Positions 62,126-64,000 of a stretch of DNA of 64,000 bases are shown here, one piece after another; the stretch's first letter is position 1; each line of letters begins with the position of its first letter. The translations under genes and the position numbers were made by a program. The stretch comes from an uncultured Roseateles sp. (lineage in GTDB: Bacteria > Pseudomonadota > Gammaproteobacteria > Burkholderiales > Burkholderiaceae_C). The stretch is from positions 1-64,000 of the forward strand of contig NZ_CAMFJS010000021.1 in NCBI RefSeq assembly GCF_945956965.1, read 5' to 3'. Below the pieces are notes generated by a model. It was not told the DNA's origin. It saw only the letters and a list, made by a program, of their open reading frames with translations, and made no database searches.

Positions 62126-62917
62126 GTGGCTACTCTCTCCTCTCCCTTGCTGATGCGCCGCCATGTCGGGAGGCTGCTAGCCGCGTTTTTTCTGCTGTTC
62201 GCCGCGGCATTACCTTCGGCCCGGGCTGCGGAATTCAAGGTTGACCTGATCCAGCTCGACCCCTGGGCCAAACCCAATCCCGACGCAGCACTCAGGGCCA
62301 AGACGCCGCTGATCGGCATCATCGTGGACATGCTGCACGAGTTTGAGCGCCGCAGCGGCCACACCACCCTCAAATCCTTAACGCCCTACGCCCGGGTCGA
62401 GCGTGATTTGCAGCAAGGGGATATCGACTTCTCCATCATGGCCTGGAGCGACACGCGCAGCAGCTATGCCAGGCGAGGCACGGCCCTGGTGCCGCTGGAG
62501 TTTGGCGTGATCGCACGCCAAGGGATTTCGATCAAACGTTACGACGATCTCAAAAACATCGTGACCGCCGCACCTCGCGGCCTGAAGGTGGACCCGCGCT
62601 TCGACAGTGACCCGGGCGTGCCCAAGGAGTTGGTGCGGGACTACACCCAAGCCATCCGCATCGCGGTGGCTGACCGCAAAGCCAAGGCCGTGGCCGGCGG
62701 ACTGGCCAGCTTGAATCATCTGATCCAGCAGTTTGGCTTGGCCGCGGACTTCGGTGATGTACTGGTGCTCAACACCAGTGACCTGACGGTGGTGTTCTCT
62801 AAACAATCCAAGCTGCTGGCATCCGAGGCGCAGGTCAATGCCGTTTTCAAAACCATGGTGGACGACGGCACGAGCAAACGGATTTTCGAGCGCTGGATGT
62901 TCCCGCCCACGCCCTAA
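62126..62917 (+). CDS. Periplasmic solute-binding protein, family 3-like
   Basis: This is a 263-residue exported protein from GTG 62126; ATG 62153 is the alternative and would begin the signal peptide directly (MRRHVGRLLAAFFLLFAAAL). The mature part has the SBP-3 pattern: DMLHEFERRSGHTTLKSL, TPYARVERDLQQGDIDFSIM, DLKNIVTAAPRGLKVD and FKTMVDDGTSKRIFERWMF. The substrate is unknown. No ABC genes are adjacent, so it may serve as a sensor or an orphan binding protein. Confidence 0.78.
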   Translation: MATLSSPLLMRRHVGRLLAAFFLLFAAALPSARAAEFKVDLIQLDPWAKPNPDAALRAKTPLIGIIVDMLHEFERRSGHTTLKSLTPYARVERDLQQGDIDFSIMAWSDTRSSYARRGTALVPLEFGVIARQGISIKRYDDLKNIVTAAPRGLKVDPRFDSDPGVPKELVRDYTQAIRIAVADRKAKAVAGGLASLNHLIQQFGLAADFGDVLVLNTSDLTVVFSKQSKLLASEAQVNAVFKTMVDDGTSKRIFERWMFPPTP

Positions 62918-63007
62918 TCACAGCGCCCTCCGCCACATCGCTTGCGCCTGCATTGGGGAGTGCTCAACACCAACGCTCCAGAAGTGAGGGCGGAGGAAGA
63001 CCCCGCC

Positions 63008-64000
63008 CTAGCGTTTGGCTTGCAGCGTCGCCGCCCGCCACAGATGCAGCACCGCATAGCTGCGATAGGGGCGAAAGGCTTCGGCGCGCTCCGTGTAGGC
63101 GGCCGGGCTCAGCAGTTCGGGCTGGCCCTGGCTGAGCTGGCGCAGCAGCACCACGTCCTTGGGCGGAAAGGCGTCCGCCCATGACCAGCCGCGCATCAAG
63201 ATGTAATGCGCCGTCCAGGGACCAATGCCGCTGATGCCCTGCAACTCAAGCAGCGCGTGCTTGAGTTGAGCGGCTTGCGTGGCTTGTTCTGCTGGCTCGT
63301 CAGGATGCGCCTCAGCCCCTCGCCATGGCTGCAAGGTTTGCTGGGCATAGGCCAGCTGATCCCAGCGGCGCGCCAGGCTCAGCAGGCAGTCGGCGCGGCG
63401 CCGGATGATGCCCAGCTCGGCGATCTGAGCAGGCGCCAGCGCGGCCACATCGCTGACCCGAGGAAAGAGGCGCAAGGGCGTGGCCAAACCCGCAGGCCCT
63501 GACTCATTCAGTGGCCGCCCGAAGGCCTGCACAAAACGCTGCGCCAAGGTGCGCGCGGCTGCCACGGTGATTTGTTGCCCCAGCACCGCGCGCACAGCCA
63601 GCTCGAAGCGATCCAAGCAAGCCGGCAAACGGAGGCCCGGCTGCCCCGCGGCCAAGGCGCCCAGCCCGTCCGAGATGGCTTGCGGATCAGCATCCAGATC
63701 CAGCCAACTCCGCACCAGGGGCAGCAGTGTGGCGATGGTCGCTGGCTGCGCGCTCAAGGCCGTAGAGAAGTTCAGCGCCACGGCGGAGCGCTCGGGCAGA
63801 AACTGCAGGTCCAACCAGCCTTCAAACCCCTGCCCCTGGGCGTTCACCCCCTGCACGCTGCGGGTGATGCGCAGCTGGGCCTGGTCGACTTGCTCAATGC
63901 CGGCAATGGCGCGGTCGGCCAAAAACTGCAGCAAGGCCTCGATGTGATACGGCGCTTGGTAGGGCAGAAGAATGGCAGCGTCGTCGGGTATCTGGGTGCT
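63008..64000 (-). CDS. alkA: DNA-3-methyladenine glycosylase AlkA, 5' end outside the window
   Basis: This base-excision repair enzyme removes alkylated bases. The visible 331 codons include the N-terminal LPYQAPYHIEALLQFLADRA that begins past the track start, so the true start lies beyond position 64000. The HhH-GPD core has ELQGISGIGPWTAHYILMRG followed by WADAFPPKDVVLLRQL, with the catalytic Asp in PKDVV. The N-terminal part (LPERSAVALNFSTALSAQ) is AlkA_N. It may be a fusion with an Ada domain upstream, which the window does not show. The reading frame is open to the window edge. Confidence 0.9.
   Translation of the reverse strand, partial: STQIPDDAAILLPYQAPYHIEALLQFLADRAIAGIEQVDQAQLRITRSVQGVNAQGQGFEGWLDLQFLPERSAVALNFSTALSAQPATIATLLPLVRSWLDLDADPQAISDGLGALAAGQPGLRLPACLDRFELAVRAVLGQQITVAAARTLAQRFVQAFGRPLNESGPAGLATPLRLFPRVSDVAALAPAQIAELGIIRRRADCLLSLARRWDQLAYAQQTLQPWRGAEAHPDEPAEQATQAAQLKHALLELQGISGIGPWTAHYILMRGWSWADAFPPKDVVLLRQLSQGQPELLSPAAYTERAEAFRPYRSYAVLHLWRAATLQAKR

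Noticed and set aside
1-64000. Mobile elements, phage or integrated islands
   Set aside because: I saw no transposase, integrase, tRNA target site or terminal inverted repeats, and no clear composition shift by eye.

Overview
The window looks like chromosomal DNA from a high-GC betaproteobacterium of the order Burkholderiales, most likely the Sphaerotilaceae / Rubrivivax-Leptothrix-Roseateles group. I infer this from the codon use and from gene orders: glyA-nrdR, ribD-ribB-ribH-nusB, ybgC-tolQRA, and an MSHA-type pilus locus. I see no rRNA, tRNA, CRISPR array, insertion sequence or prophage. Most genes are ordinary housekeeping or envelope genes.

Layout. 0-7 kb: a truncated livH-type permease, a DctB/DctD-type two-component pair for C4-dicarboxylates, an amino-acid binding protein, a ChaC-like cyclotransferase, a MocA-like nucleotidyltransferase and pdxH. 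7-13 kb (minus strand): msrA, a MacB/Lol-type ABC ATPase and permease with a His-rich loop, a DUF3299 protein, a small His-containing exported protein and a ZnuD-like TonB-dependent receptor. This looks like a zinc-acquisition operon. 13-23 kb: a giant DUF748/AsmA-like protein, an ElyC/YdcF-like protein, ubiD, a lytic transglycosylase, then a ZTP (pfl) riboswitch in front of glyA, and nrdR. 23-28 kb: type IV pilus minor pilins (fimT, pilE-like, fimT, pilW, pilX, pilV) with no pilY1. 28-32.7 kb: rdgC, ribD, a RibBX-type ribB, ribH and nusB; riboflavin synthase (ribE) is missing. 32.7-36.5 kb: an aminotransferase, ybgC, tolQ, tolR and tolA, with tolB and pal absent.

36.5-39.9 kb: a complete bufferin/gig-type RiPP operon on the minus strand (DUF2282 precursor, MNIO/DUF692 enzyme, DUF2063 partner, DoxX protein). 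It is divergent from an ECF sigma factor and a small zinc-finger anti-sigma. This is the most distinctive small system in the window and is probably a metal-stress (copper or gold) response.

40-57.7 kb: a large MSHA-type pilus locus. It has two tandem secretion ATPases, the first with four consecutive MshEN motifs (a doubled c-di-GMP-type sensor) and an extra N-terminal domain. These are followed by mshG, pilins mshA/C/D/O/P, a 1336-residue MshQ adhesin with a bactofilin-like beta-helix and a LamG domain, and mshI, a PilN-like gene, mshJ, mshK and mshL. mshM and mshN are not in the window. 57.8-64 kb: an overlapping eamA-tupB-tupC-tupA tungstate operon, an unknown membrane protein, a periplasmic binding protein and a truncated alkA.

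All calls rest on reading the translated sequence and recalled family motifs. No database search was run.
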